Source: a bacterium
GTDB taxonomy: Bacteria; Verrucomicrobiota; Verrucomicrobiia; Limisphaerales; UBA11358
Reading direction: 5' to 3'
Length of the DNA stretch: 64,000 nucleotides
NCBI GenBank assembly: GCA_021817945.1
Contig: JAKAFL010000001.1
Location: forward strand, 62,001 to 126,000
Shown here: positions 44,768-54,281 of the stretch, piece after piece
How positions within the stretch are numbered: the stretch's first letter is position 1
Layout: each line of letters opens with the position of its first letter
Notes under the pieces: generated by a model
The model's database searches: none
The model's input: the letters and a program-made list of their open reading frames with translations, nothing else
Told to the model about the DNA's origin: nothing
Translations under genes and position numbers: made by a program

Positions 44768-46960
44768 TTATTGAATTGGCCGAATGCCCAAAGTCGGGTC
44801 TCTGGGACGAATCGCAATCGCCTCACCGCCTCCTGGAACAAGATGAAATTCCAGGGTGAATTGGCTGGTGACATCGCAGTTGGTGATGTTGCAGGCAAAG
44901 GGGTTGGTGCGCCAGTCCGCGTCGCCGTCATCCCGGTAAATTTGCGCACTGTAATTCCTGCCCGAATCCAGAAAATCAAGCTTTACAGGAAAATCACGCC
45001 CTCGCTCATTGGTCATGCTTCCCACATACCAATCCCCCCCTCCTCGCCTCTTGCGTGCGATGGTTTCGTACTCGCCAATCGCCCCATTGATCCAGCGTGT
45101 CGTCTCCCAGTCCACTGGCACATCCATGATGAACTGAAACATGCTCCGGTATTTTTCATCATTCTCCGGAAGGTCCGCAGCCATTTGCAGGGGCGAATAA
45201 AAGCAGACATACATGGCAAGTTGCTTCACAAGGGTGGTCTGAACACGATCGTGGGGACGGTACTGGGGATAGGTAACCTGAAGGATGCCTGGGGTGAAAT
45301 CAAAGGGCCCGCTTAAAAATCGGGTGTAAACGAGGTTCACATCATGAGCTGGCGGATTCCCGCCGTCTGGAGACCATGCATTGTACTCCTGACCCCGCGC
45401 GCCCTCGCGGGTCATAAAATTAGGCCAGGTCCGCCGTTCCCCAGTGTCTTTTATAGGCTCGTGCGCATCCAACATCACATGGTATTTGGCCGCCAATTCA
45501 GCAATTTTACGATAATGGCGTACCATGTACTGACCATCCAGGTATTCAGACCCAATGTACTTTCCCGAAGCATCGTAACGTTTGACCCGCGGCTCCATCC
45601 CCACATACCCGGTTTTAACATGATGAATTCCCAAACGAGCGCATTGGGCAAATGCTGCGTCCGCCTGGACCTCAAAATTAGTTATCACCGCCCCGGTTTC
45701 AAAATGGGCAATGAAGTCCACACCCTTTGAATGCGCGTACCGGACAACGCCATCCAAGTCAAACTGGGCGTTGGGTTGGGTAAAGCTGAATTCCGAGGCA
45801 TGCGCCACCCAATCCGGCGCCCAACCCCGGTTCCAACCCTCAGCCAGGACCGCAGAAAAGCCATGGGCCGCCGCGTAGTCTATATAACGGCGCGCATTCT
45901 CGGTGGTTGCACCAAGCCCATCCGTGCTTTGCTCCCCGGGCTTGCTGGGATTCCATGTGTATTTGCCCAAATGCATCCCCCACCAAATGCCCATGAATTT
46001 GCCGGGTTTGATCCAGTCCGGTTCACCAATGGCGGAAGGCGGATTCAAATTCATCGCCATGTCTGAAGTTCGCTGCACAATGTCCCCCAGGTCATCGGAA
46101 ATCATCACAAAACGCCAGGGTGATACACACGGGGCCTTGCAACGAACCAGCACTCCGTCTGACCATGGCGCCAGGTCACACTTCAAGGTGTTATTCGGGC
46201 AAGGTTTTAATTCCATACCGGCGTAATCCGTGAGGTCAGCTTCGTGGATGACAAGGTAATCGCCATTATCTTGTTGGAGTGTCAGGGGTGTGGTCACTGC
46301 CCGGACTGGATCTCTGTTGGGGTTGTCACCGGCTGTGGCATCTCCATATGGCAGGCGGGTCTGGCGCAATAGTTCGCTCAGCCTGGTATGCGAATAGAGT
46401 TGCTCCGAGGCCTGCGGCCTGTATGCAGGCTGCCACAGTGCCATGGCGTCCCCTGCAAGGGCAAATTCTGTTTCCTCATCCAGAATTTCAAAATCGTCCA
46501 ACCCGTTTTGCCTGGGCCACTCATAACGAAAAGCCACGGCGTCATTATACACCCTGAAAATGATCCGCACCGCCCGATGTGCCCCGCCCATTTGCGTGAG
46601 CGTCACCTGCATCCGGTTATAATGATCCTCCACCGTGCGGCTTTCACCGTAAGGCAAGACCCACACACCCTCATGCGACCCTCGTGAAACCCGGCTCACC
46701 TGAAAACCCGAATCCAAGGCCCCAACATTCAAAACCACCCCCAACTTTGATTTGTTTAAAACAGGGTGCCCGCGATAGGTTGCGGAGTAATAAGGCGAAC
46801 CATCAGCCAAAATGAAATCCAAACGGATGGAGCCATTGGGTGATTCCAAGTGTGATGAGGAGGATAAATCCTGCGAACTCAATGCAGAATGAATAAACCC
46901 CATTAGAAGAACCGGAATGAAAATGATAATGGAAGCCGCTCTCAAGCGAAAAGGGGTCAT
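44768..46960 (-). CDS. GH97 family glycoside hydrolase (SusB-like)
   Basis: A 730-residue secreted glycosidase with a signal peptide (about 1-28, SIIIFIPVLLMGFIHS). An N-terminal beta-super-sandwich (about 30-290) precedes a (beta/alpha)8 barrel. Catalytic marks resemble the inverting SusB group: HFETGAVITNFE for one glutamate, DAHEPIKDTGERRTWPN for another, and GQEYNAW for a third, while the strand ends VKTGYV rather than the VKVDF of retaining members. Likely an alpha-glucosidase on alpha-glucans. The start at 46960 fits the signal peptide; a longer open frame runs into the pseudopilin gene. Convergent with the response regulator. Confidence 0.92.
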   Translation of the reverse strand: MTPFRLRAASIIIFIPVLLMGFIHSALSSQDLSSSSHLESPNGSIRLDFILADGSPYYSATYRGHPVLNKSKLGVVLNVGALDSGFQVSRVSRGSHEGVWVLPYGESRTVEDHYNRMQVTLTQMGGAHRAVRIIFRVYNDAVAFRYEWPRQNGLDDFEILDEETEFALAGDAMALWQPAYRPQASEQLYSHTRLSELLRQTRLPYGDATAGDNPNRDPVRAVTTPLTLQQDNGDYLVIHEADLTDYAGMELKPCPNNTLKCDLAPWSDGVLVRCKAPCVSPWRFVMISDDLGDIVQRTSDMAMNLNPPSAIGEPDWIKPGKFMGIWWGMHLGKYTWNPSKPGEQSTDGLGATTENARRYIDYAAAHGFSAVLAEGWNRGWAPDWVAHASEFSFTQPNAQFDLDGVVRYAHSKGVDFIAHFETGAVITNFEVQADAAFAQCARLGIHHVKTGYVGMEPRVKRYDASGKYIGSEYLDGQYMVRHYRKIAELAAKYHVMLDAHEPIKDTGERRTWPNFMTREGARGQEYNAWSPDGGNPPAHDVNLVYTRFLSGPFDFTPGILQVTYPQYRPHDRVQTTLVKQLAMYVCFYSPLQMAADLPENDEKYRSMFQFIMDVPVDWETTRWINGAIGEYETIARKRRGGGDWYVGSMTNERGRDFPVKLDFLDSGRNYSAQIYRDDGDADWRTNPFACNITNCDVTSQFTLEFHLVPGGGEAIAIRPRDPTLGIRPIQ

Positions 46961-46971
46961 GAGCAAGCCTT

Positions 46972-47937
46972 TTATTCCTGGGTGGTGGACCATTGAATGG
47001 TGTCGTAGGCAGGGCTGCTGATGGAAGCATCCGACCGCACGCTGCCCACCGCCTGACCTGGGGAAACCGGCAGGCTGACTCCGGGGGAAAACACACCATA
47101 GAATTGGCCCCAAGTCAGTTCGCTGGGCAGGGATGCTGCGGCATGGCCATCCACATAGACCACGTTCACACGGTTGTTGTGCTTGGCATAGGCCGTTTGG
47201 AGTCTTTCATTAAACCCATTGGCCACAGGCTGCGAAGCGCCTGAATTTCCCGACCACACGGTATCCAGCCACGCCGCAGCAGTGGCGGAGCTGATTGGAT
47301 TGATGGACCCGCTTGTGTCTGTAATAGCCACCATGTCTGAGGGCTGAAGCACAAAAGAAGATTTGAACGGTTTGTAATTCAACATGTTGCCGGCACCCGC
47401 ACCGGAGAGCTGGACCGCCCCAAATACCCCGCAACAATTGAAACCGTATGAAAGAAATCCGGTGATGCTGGGATCCCATTCTCCTGGTTCACTGGGATAA
47501 ATGATACCTCGCTGGCGTTTTGGACACACCCACACCTTGGGATTGGGCTCGTCATTGGCCATCATGGGGGCGGGGGTGTTGGGTTGCCAGTTATTGGGAT
47601 TGGTGCCATAAAACCATTCCTCTCCAGCCATCTGGCCATGGGCATTTTTATAGATGGACTGTGTCCGCCAAGGGTTGGGAGCGGGATAAACGTCGCCATT
47701 GTCTCCGGCATAAATGGTAAAACCTATTCCAAACTGCTTGGTGTTATTGATGCAGGCAATGGCCAATCCACGATCCTTGGCCTTGCTCAGCGCTGGCAAT
47801 AGCATGGCTGCCAAAATCGCAATGATGGCGATGACCACCAAAAGTTCGATCAAGGTGAAAGCATCGGGCGGCATCAGGCGTTCGCATGGTTGTCGTCCGA
47901 TTGTTTTTGAATCCAGCTCGCGTTCCATTTTTTTCAT
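46972..47937 (-). CDS. type II secretion-like pseudopilin with prepilin N-terminal methylation motif
   Basis: A 321-residue protein with a class III signal: basic leader, then [28 protein letters not shown] (about 27-54), including the conserved Glu at +5 after the cleavage site. The globular part has the [12 protein letters not shown] and [15 protein letters not shown] segments typical of the large secretion-associated family in Verrucomicrobia and Planctomycetes. It probably forms an envelope pseudopilus or acts as a lone secreted scaffold. It lies 11 bp upstream of the GH97 gene, suggesting co-transcription. Confidence 0.9.
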   Translation of the reverse strand: MKKMERELDSKTIGRQPCERLMPPDAFTLIELLVVIAIIAILAAMLLPALSKAKDRGLAIACINNTKQFGIGFTIYAGDNGDVYPAPNPWRTQSIYKNAHGQMAGEEWFYGTNPNNWQPNTPAPMMANDEPNPKVWVCPKRQRGIIYPSEPGEWDPSITGFLSYGFNCCGVFGAVQLSGAGAGNMLNYKPFKSSFVLQPSDMVAITDTSGSINPISSATAAAWLDTVWSGNSGASQPVANGFNERLQTAYAKHNNRVNVVYVDGHAAASLPSELTWGQFYGVFSPGVSLPVSPGQAVGSVRSDASISSPAYDTIQWSTTQE

Positions 47938-48264
47938 AGGATCATAGCCATATTCTGCCCGGCTAAACCAAGTGTGCCTCGTGCCCTCAAACGGCCTAAA
48001 GGTATTGATGGGTATCAGCTTAATTCAACAAGCCACTCAAAAACAGTCGCATGAAGCGGTGACAAAAGAAAATGGCAGGTCCAACTGCTAACCCCGTCGA
48101 AATCCAAGTTTTTCCATACGCAATAAATCAAGTTGGGAATGTGACAGGCAAGCGGATTCCTCCACCCCATATGAGACCAAACTGCTGAATCCCAATGCCG
48201 ATACACGGGAAAAACCACCTCAGTTCAGACGTGATCGGCAAAATTCCGGCACATTGAGTTTTGC
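47938..48264. other. 327-bp stretch without a gene, beside a decayed helicase
   Basis: No open frame with recognisable content, no promoter-like pair and no terminator hairpin seen. It separates the pseudopilin start from the 3' remnant of the helicase pseudogene. Confidence 0.45.
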
Positions 48265-49510
48265 CCCACGGAGCTACAGGCCCCTATGCTCTTTTTGTGC
48301 GCACGACTTGTTGGGAAATTTCAACAGGGCTTCCCTCCAGGCTGCTGGACTGCCCCCGGCCGCTTGCAACAACAGCCTGCCCCAAAAGGACTGAAGGGCT
48401 GTGGGAAGTTTGTCCAATTCTATGCGCAATTCCGATTCTCATTTCTTCCAAAATTCCTGCTCCATCGCATCGGCTTGAAACAAAGCCGTTTCCGCGCGGC
48501 GCCGAGGCAGATTGATCCCTGCATTGGAGCGTGTATTCCGAATCATGACCTGGCCAAGGATCCGTCTCAATTCATCCGGTTCGTGGGGCTGCCGGAGGCG
48601 TTTTGTATCCATGAAACGCTTTTTGAATTCCTTGGGAGAGGGCAATTGGCCTGGCTGAAGCAGCGTGACAAGGTTGTAAAGGTCCTCAAGGGAGTTCTGT
48701 ACGGGTGTGGCAGTGAGCAACGATAGAAAACGACGAGGCAACACGTTCACGGCTTGCCATGCCTGGGATTCCCGGTTTCGCAGATAATGTGCCTCATCCA
48801 CAATCACAAGGTCCCATGGCACGGTGCTGGCCATTTCCAAATGCGCCGCCAGCTTGATGGTATGGAGGCTGGCTACAATGCCCATATTATCCCACCAAAA
48901 TTGACCCGCGTTTGAACGAATCAAACCTTGGTTTGTGGTCACCGTGGCAAGATTGAATTTGTCGTTTAATTCCTCCTCCCACTGGTCCACCAGCGAAGTC
49001 ACCGTGATCACCAGAAAGCGCTTCACCAATCCACGCGTAATCCACTCCTTCAGAGCCAGTCCGGCTTCAATCGTTTTCCAAAGCCCCACCTCGTCTGAAA
49101 GCAAGGCACGCCCACGCAACGGACCAAGCACCCTCAGGACCGTGCGTATCTGGTATTCCATTTGCCGTATCCGGCAGAAGGGAAGCGAAATGAGATTGTC
49201 GCATTGGTTCGAAACCCACCATTGCGCCGCCCTCTCTCGCATAAAATAACCCGTGAGATTTTACAAAGGCAAAGCAGTTTCCTGAATGGTGAGGTTTGGA
49301 AAATCAATTCGAACCTGCACCTCCGGCTGCATGTGGAAGCAGGCATGGCCGCAGGAAGTTGCAATTCCTTGCGAGATTGGAGTTTGTCCGAAATCCGACG
49401 CGCTTCAGCCCTGGCACCCTCCTTCGACCGCATTCTTTTAGCCCGTAGCTCCTCCTGGATTTCATACCTCCGCTTTTCTTCGTCCCATTCTTTCTACGCA
49501 ATAAGAATGT
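48265..49510 (-). pseudogene. decayed SNF2/DEAD-like helicase pseudogene
   Basis: Pieces of one helicase lie in different frames on the minus strand. Frame A (about 49,480-49,330) reads KRRYEIQEELRAKRMRSK and QSRKELQLPAAM. After a shift, another frame reads QPEVQVRIDFPNLTIQETAL up to a stop. The longest piece (49,242-48,439) encodes the ATPase lobe with SDEVGLWKTIEAGLAL, DEAHYLRN and LLTATPVQNSLEDLYNL, then a stop at WKK. Downstream, yet another frame continues with FWGRLLLQAAGGSPAAWREA. The Walker A glycine is replaced by tryptophan (GLWKT for GLGKT), and the second helicase lobe is missing. Loss of function is nearly certain. Confidence 0.85.
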
Positions 49511-49759
49511 CTTGAATCATCGGATTTGAATGGGGAATCCCATTGATGTTTCTTCCCAGGTTCGGGAAATCATTTTCAAAACTTTTATTCATCCACTTTT
49601 TCCATTTTCCATCGTCTTACGGCCATTGTAATTAAATCTGGCAACGGATCCATCCTACTGGCCTGATGACCGTTTTTTCCACCATGACCGGCCGACTTTA
49701 TTTTGGCCGCAGCCATGCAGAAAGGCGGCAAGTGAAGGTCCTGCCACCCCGAATTGGCT

Positions 49760-50653
49760 TCATTTTGCCGCGTTTGCCCCGGGGTATTTCATGCGAATCG
49801 AGTAAAGTGAATGCGTGGCGGTAATGAACAAGGTTTTATGATCCGGACCGCCAAAACACACATTGCCGCACCAATTTTCAGGAACCGCAACATGATCCGT
49901 GCGGATTCCAGAGGAGTTAAAAATCGTGACTCCATGGCCGGTCAGGAAAAGGTTGCCCGCCTTATCCATGGTCATGCCATCTGACCCCATCGGACAAAAC
50001 AGGGTTTTGTGCGCAAGCTCGCCATTGGAAAGGATGTCATAGCGCCAGGTTTGGCCTGCGCCTATGTCCGATACAAAAAGGAATTTTCCATCCGGCGACC
50101 CCGTGATTCCGTTGGGTTTGCGCAAGTCATCCGTCACTCGGATCAGCTTTGAACGCTGCGGTGTCAGGTAATAAACTTCTTCATTGGTCAATGCCATGGT
50201 CCTGTGGTCCCACCAGGTCCGGCGATAAAACGGGTCGGTGATGTATATCCCTCCTCCAGGCGAGATACACACATCGTTTGGTCCATTGAAATATTGGCCG
50301 TTAAAGCCGCTGGCCAGCACCGTGAAATGCCGGGTGAAAGGGGAAATGCACCATAGCTGGTTGTGTTCATCAGCACAGGAAATGAGGTTGCCTTGGGCGT
50401 CAAATTCCATGCCATTGGAGTGCCCAGAAGGCTGCATGAAGGTGGAAAGACGTCCGGACACGCTCCATTCAAGGATGCGGTTTGAAGGCTGATCCACAAA
50501 AAAAACATTCCCAAGACGATCACAAGTAGGGCCCTCGGTAAAATCAAATCCGCCTTGCAGCTTTGCAAGCCTGGCGCCCGGTTCAAGCGGGGATTCATCG
50601 GCTAAAACCGAAAAAGCCAGACAAAAAACCGCCATAATGTAAATGATGCTCAT
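49760..50653 (-). CDS. SMP-30/gluconolactonase family secreted protein
   Basis: A 297-residue protein with a signal peptide (about 1-18, IIYIMAVFCLAFSVLA). Six-bladed propeller marks include FTEGPTCDRLGNVFFVDQPSNRI (metal Glu), HSNGMEFDAQGNLISCADE, FNGPNDVCISPGGGIYITDPFY (Asn/Asp) and RKPNGITGSPDGKFLFVSD. These carry the calcium/zinc ligands of sugar lactonases. The substrate is an aldonolactone in principle, but export suggests use of extracellular sugar acids. It has no obvious operon partner. Confidence 0.9.
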   Translation of the reverse strand: MSIIYIMAVFCLAFSVLADESPLEPGARLAKLQGGFDFTEGPTCDRLGNVFFVDQPSNRILEWSVSGRLSTFMQPSGHSNGMEFDAQGNLISCADEHNQLWCISPFTRHFTVLASGFNGQYFNGPNDVCISPGGGIYITDPFYRRTWWDHRTMALTNEEVYYLTPQRSKLIRVTDDLRKPNGITGSPDGKFLFVSDIGAGQTWRYDILSNGELAHKTLFCPMGSDGMTMDKAGNLFLTGHGVTIFNSSGIRTDHVAVPENWCGNVCFGGPDHKTLFITATHSLYSIRMKYPGANAAK

Positions 50654-50833
50654 GGCTTGAATTTATGCGTCTTCAAGAATAGCCCAAACCATGGCCCCAT
50701 TGCCAGCAGGATTGCTCAGCCAGGTTTTTGAATTGCTGGTGTGGATTTGGGGACGGTCCCTTTTGCCCCTGCAATTACCGGCTTGTTTTTGGGCTTCACC
50801 TGTCGCAACTTGATGGAGTCCGATAGGCCTATT

Positions 50834-51286
50834 ATGCATTCAGGCACCGCTAAAATACTTCGCTTTTTGGGAAACTGGGTCATCAACACCGCTTCGGTGG
50901 CTTTGACCGTGATCATTTTGCGCGACCACATCAGTTACGGTGACCGTGTCCAGAACCTGCTTTTGGTTTCGTTGCTGCTGGGGATTTTAAATGCCTTTGT
51001 ACGGCCCATTTTAATGCTGATAGCGCTTCCCTTGCTGATCTTTACCCTTGGCCTTTTTACCTTGGTCATCAACGCCTTGCTGCTTTGCCTCATCAGCATA
51101 CTGCTGCCATTTTTTCATGTGGATAGCTTTGGCTATGCCTTTTTAGGCGCTGCCATTATTAGCATCATTTCCGTGGTGTTGCACAGCCTGACTGGCACGA
51201 ATCGAGTCACCATACAGACCCAGCGGAATCCTCCTCCCCCACCCCGCAAGGATGGCGATGGAGGTGGTCCGGTGATAGATATCTGA
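50834..51286 (+). CDS. YvlD/phage-holin-family (PF04020-like) four-helix membrane protein
   Basis: A 150-residue protein with four hydrophobic helices (about 12-28, 46-66, 69-92 and 97-118). Helix-pair marks NAFVRPILMLIALPLLIFTLGLFTLVINALLL match the YvlD/holin-4 family. The tail is polar with prolines. Despite the family name these are usually housekeeping envelope proteins of unknown function. ATG at 50834 was chosen; an earlier in-frame ATG at 50813 is possible. Confidence 0.85.
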   Translation: MHSGTAKILRFLGNWVINTASVALTVIILRDHISYGDRVQNLLLVSLLLGILNAFVRPILMLIALPLLIFTLGLFTLVINALLLCLISILLPFFHVDSFGYAFLGAAIISIISVVLHSLTGTNRVTIQTQRNPPPPPRKDGDGGGPVIDI

Positions 51287-51320
51287 GCGCTTGCCTCTTT
51301 CAGCCACCCTTGAGCGGACG

Positions 51321-52376
51321 TTAACCGCCCTGATGACCACCCGCTGTGGGAGCAAGGCTTCTGGCCGTGATCAATATGATTTCTTTCAGAGATGTCCGGG
51401 GCACATACCCCGTGAAATGATGGAGTTTGCCGACCGAAGGTTTACGCCTGCGCATGTCATCCACCACGGGGGAGATTTGGGATCGTTCCAGCCCGTCCCG
51501 GTTTGAGTTCAAAGGATAGGCATTGGCGTAAGGCACCATTTCCACTCCTGAAGACGATTCCAGTGTGGAAACGACCAAACGCGCCAATTCCAAGATGGAA
51601 ATCTCCTCGGTACTGCCGATATTAAAGACCTGCCCGGCTGCTGAAGGGCATTTTTGCAGGCGCACCAGCGCCTCAACAACATCGTGAACCAGACAAAAGC
51701 ACCGGGTTTGGAAACCATCGCCAAATACCTTCAGGTTTTCGCGGTTTTGGGCCGACGCGATGAATCGCGGAAGGACCATTCCGTATCGTCCGGTCTGACG
51801 GGGACCCACGGTATTAAATAACCTGGCGATGATGACGGGCAGTTGCCGTTCCCGGGCATACGCAAACGCCATGAATTCGTCCGCCAATTTGGAACAGGCG
51901 TAGCTCCAACGCGGCTGACCAGGTGGACCGATGAGAAGGTCATCTTCCTCGTCAAAAGAATCACGAGAGCTTTTGCCATACACCTCTGAAGTGGAGGTAA
52001 GAAGCACTGGAGTTCCAGCATCCGCAGCAGCCCGCAGCAGCACTCGGGTTTCATCGAATCCATCTTCCAAAACCTGCAGCGCGGATTTCATCACTAATTC
52101 CACCCCCACCGTGGCAGCCAGGTGATAAATAAAAACAGCCTTTTTCACCCACTCTTGCAAGTGGACGCACTCGGAAATTTTGCAAGAGGCTATCTGAATC
52201 TGCGGATGCCCGGCAAAATCCTTCAAGTTATCATGGCTGCCTGTGGAAAAGTCATCAATCACAGCCACTTGAAAACCATCTTTCAGAAGACGTTCGACCA
52301 GGTGAGAGCCAATAAAGCCTGCGCCGCCTGTGACAATCACCAAGGGTGAGTTTTCCTTGCCTTTGGCCGGATTCAT
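51321..52376 (-). CDS. NAD-dependent epimerase/dehydratase (extended SDR)
   Basis: A 351-residue nucleotide-sugar enzyme. GGAGFIGSHLVERL at 17-30 binds NAD. The active-site residues are TSTSEVYG (Ser/Thr) near 130 and YACSK (Tyr-Lys) near 158. RLFNTVGPRQTGRYGMVLPRF near 188 is typical of UDP-glucuronate decarboxylase or UDP-glucose epimerase relatives. The exact substrate is not decided. Its ATG overlaps the amidase stop by 4 bp, so both are expressed together. Confidence 0.88.
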   Translation of the reverse strand: MNPAKGKENSPLVIVTGGAGFIGSHLVERLLKDGFQVAVIDDFSTGSHDNLKDFAGHPQIQIASCKISECVHLQEWVKKAVFIYHLAATVGVELVMKSALQVLEDGFDETRVLLRAAADAGTPVLLTSTSEVYGKSSRDSFDEEDDLLIGPPGQPRWSYACSKLADEFMAFAYARERQLPVIIARLFNTVGPRQTGRYGMVLPRFIASAQNRENLKVFGDGFQTRCFCLVHDVVEALVRLQKCPSAAGQVFNIGSTEEISILELARLVVSTLESSSGVEMVPYANAYPLNSNRDGLERSQISPVVDDMRRRKPSVGKLHHFTGYVPRTSLKEIILITARSLAPTAGGHQGG

Positions 52377-53569
52377 GGAGAATGTGGCGAACCGGATTTG
52401 GTTCCCAAACCAGAAACCTCCCGGCTTGCCCTGTCTCCCCTGGAGCGATCCAAGGCGGAAGCCAGTGCAATGGCCAGGGATTCCCGGAACCTGGGATCTT
52501 CAATCCGGGCAGCTTCGGCTGGATTGGATAGGTAACCCGCCTCGATCAGCACGGCAGGCCGGTTTTGGCCGCGCAAAACCCCAATAAAACGGGCTCGACG
52601 AACCCCGCGATCCTCCTCGCCTGTGGCCTGAACCACCGATGCCTGCAGGCGCACGGCCAGCAGTAAATTCAAAGCGTCGTACTGGTTATTCGGAAGATTT
52701 TCCTGCCAGGGATCCGCAAAACCCCTGGTGAGAGTGGAAGGCATTCCCGATGGCGTGAGGCAATAAGTCTCCACACCGGATTGGCGCCTGTCAGGCGCCG
52801 CAGAATTGAAATGCAGGCTGATAAAAAGATCGGCATGATGGTTTTCTGCAAATTGAACCCGGTTGGACAAGGACATATCCACATCCCGCGTGCGGGTGAG
52901 AAAAACCCTCCAGCCTGAAGCTTCAAGCAAGGGTTTCATGCGGAGGGCCAAGTCCAGGGTAAAATCCTTTTCTGGCCGATGATCCAATACACTGATGGTG
53001 CCGCTGTTCATTCCGCCGTGGCCCGGGTCCAACACTAATGTGGAAAAGTCCGTCATTGGAAAACCCGGGCTGCATAACAAAGGCTGGAGATTCTTGGCCA
53101 AATCCAGTCCGTTCATCCACACTTCTCCATCCACCATTTCAGGATCAAATCCAAGGTGAATAGGATGGCCATTCCATAAGGCTTCCCTGCTACCGATTGC
53201 AAGCACCATGGATCCTTGCGATGATTTGACCACATAGGTTGCCAGGGGAGAATCAGTCAACCTTCGGGGCATTTCAATGCCATGCAAAGCTGCCCAGCGA
53301 TTCAGTGAGGTCCAAGTGTTATTAGGAATGACCGGCGCAGGTTCCGGCAGGCGAGGAGTCATCCCGCCCCCGCGTGCTGGGGCCGCAGGGACCATTGCCT
53401 GGGGTGCAACAGGCGGCAAATATACTGACGGCGGCCTCGGCGAAGCGGTTGATGGCCGGGTGGAATCCTCGATGGACCACTCCTTGGGCACGGGACCTTG
53501 GGGTGGGGATTGACATCCCGCCAACAACAAGCCTGCCGACAATAATAAAAACGCCTGAAACTTGAACAC
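52373..53569 (-). CDS. lipoprotein N-acetylmuramoyl-L-alanine amidase (Amidase_3)
   Basis: A 398-residue cell-wall hydrolase that cleaves the lactyl-peptide bond of peptidoglycan. The signal ends in the lipobox LLAGC near residue 17, implying a lipid anchor. After a Pro-rich linker and a small N-terminal domain, the catalytic domain (about 200-385) has zinc ligands in VLDPGHGG (His), DLFISLHFNSAA (His) and a Glu, with the catalytic Glu in AVLIEAGYLSNP. A GTG at 53569 was chosen because it gives a 19-residue lipoprotein signal; longer in-frame starts add an unrelated leader. Coupled to the epimerase gene. Confidence 0.9.
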   Translation of the reverse strand: MFKFQAFLLLSAGLLLAGCQSPPQGPVPKEWSIEDSTRPSTASPRPPSVYLPPVAPQAMVPAAPARGGGMTPRLPEPAPVIPNNTWTSLNRWAALHGIEMPRRLTDSPLATYVVKSSQGSMVLAIGSREALWNGHPIHLGFDPEMVDGEVWMNGLDLAKNLQPLLCSPGFPMTDFSTLVLDPGHGGMNSGTISVLDHRPEKDFTLDLALRMKPLLEASGWRVFLTRTRDVDMSLSNRVQFAENHHADLFISLHFNSAAPDRRQSGVETYCLTPSGMPSTLTRGFADPWQENLPNNQYDALNLLLAVRLQASVVQATGEEDRGVRRARFIGVLRGQNRPAVLIEAGYLSNPAEAARIEDPRFRESLAIALASALDRSRGDRASREVSGLGTKSGSPHSP

Positions 53570-53723
53570 CAGCCCATTGTGCGAAAGGAAATAGCAGAAA
53601 CAAGATGTTTTGAGCCCCAATTCACCTCGATGAAGTTCCCACATTTGTACCCGGCATGCTTTAACCTCTGGCAGGCATTCCGCGACTTGTTTGAGGCTGG
53701 CAAATAAGGCAGAATTATGCCGC

Positions 53724-54281
53724 TTGAAAATACTTGTGGCCATCACCGGCGCAACCGGCGCGCTCTACGCGCAACGTTTGCTGGACAATTTGGACCCCGC
53801 TCGACACGAAATCCACGTGGTCCTGAGCAATTACGCCCAGCAGGTCATCAAGGTGGAGTTGGAATCCGGATTGAAGCTGCCCCCCGGGGTTCAGTCGCAT
53901 TCCCTTAAAAGCATGAATGCCCCATTCGCCAGCGGATCAAATCCGCCGGATGCCATGGTGGTTATACCCTGCACCATGGGAACCATGGGCAGGATTGCGC
54001 ATGGATACAGCGAGGACGTGCTGCTTCGGGCTGCGGATGTGGTTCTGAAGGAGCACAAAAAACTGATTTTGGTCCCCCGTGAAACCCCCCTAAGTCTGGT
54101 CCATGTCAAAAATATGGAACTTTTGCTTCTAGCCGGGGCCATCCTCCTTCCTGCCAATCCCAGCCTCTATGGCAATCCACGCACAGTCGTAGAGGTCGTT
54201 GACACGGTGGTATCCAGGGTGCTGGATCATCTGGGTGTTCCCAATGATTTGTCCCCGCGCTGGGCGGAGGAAAAAGAATGA
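53724..54281 (+). CDS. ubiX: UbiX-type flavin prenyltransferase
   Basis: A 185-residue enzyme of the UbiX/Pad1 family, which makes prenylated FMN for UbiD-type decarboxylases. Visible marks: ITGATGALYAQRLL near residue 7, VIPCTMGTMGRIAHGYSEDVLLRAADVVLKEHKKLILVPRETPLSLVHVKNM near 90-140, and PANPSLYGNP. TTG at 53724 starts exactly at the family N-terminus; another TTG at 53691 adds 11 residues. It overlaps ubiA by 4 bp. With mqnD in the window it may be the MqnM of the futalosine menaquinone pathway (inference). Confidence 0.92.
   Translation: MKILVAITGATGALYAQRLLDNLDPARHEIHVVLSNYAQQVIKVELESGLKLPPGVQSHSLKSMNAPFASGSNPPDAMVVIPCTMGTMGRIAHGYSEDVLLRAADVVLKEHKKLILVPRETPLSLVHVKNMELLLLAGAILLPANPSLYGNPRTVVEVVDTVVSRVLDHLGVPNDLSPRWAEEKE

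Noticed and set aside
50834-51286. Phage holin suggesting a prophage
   Set aside because: No other phage genes are present, and this family is usually an ordinary membrane protein.
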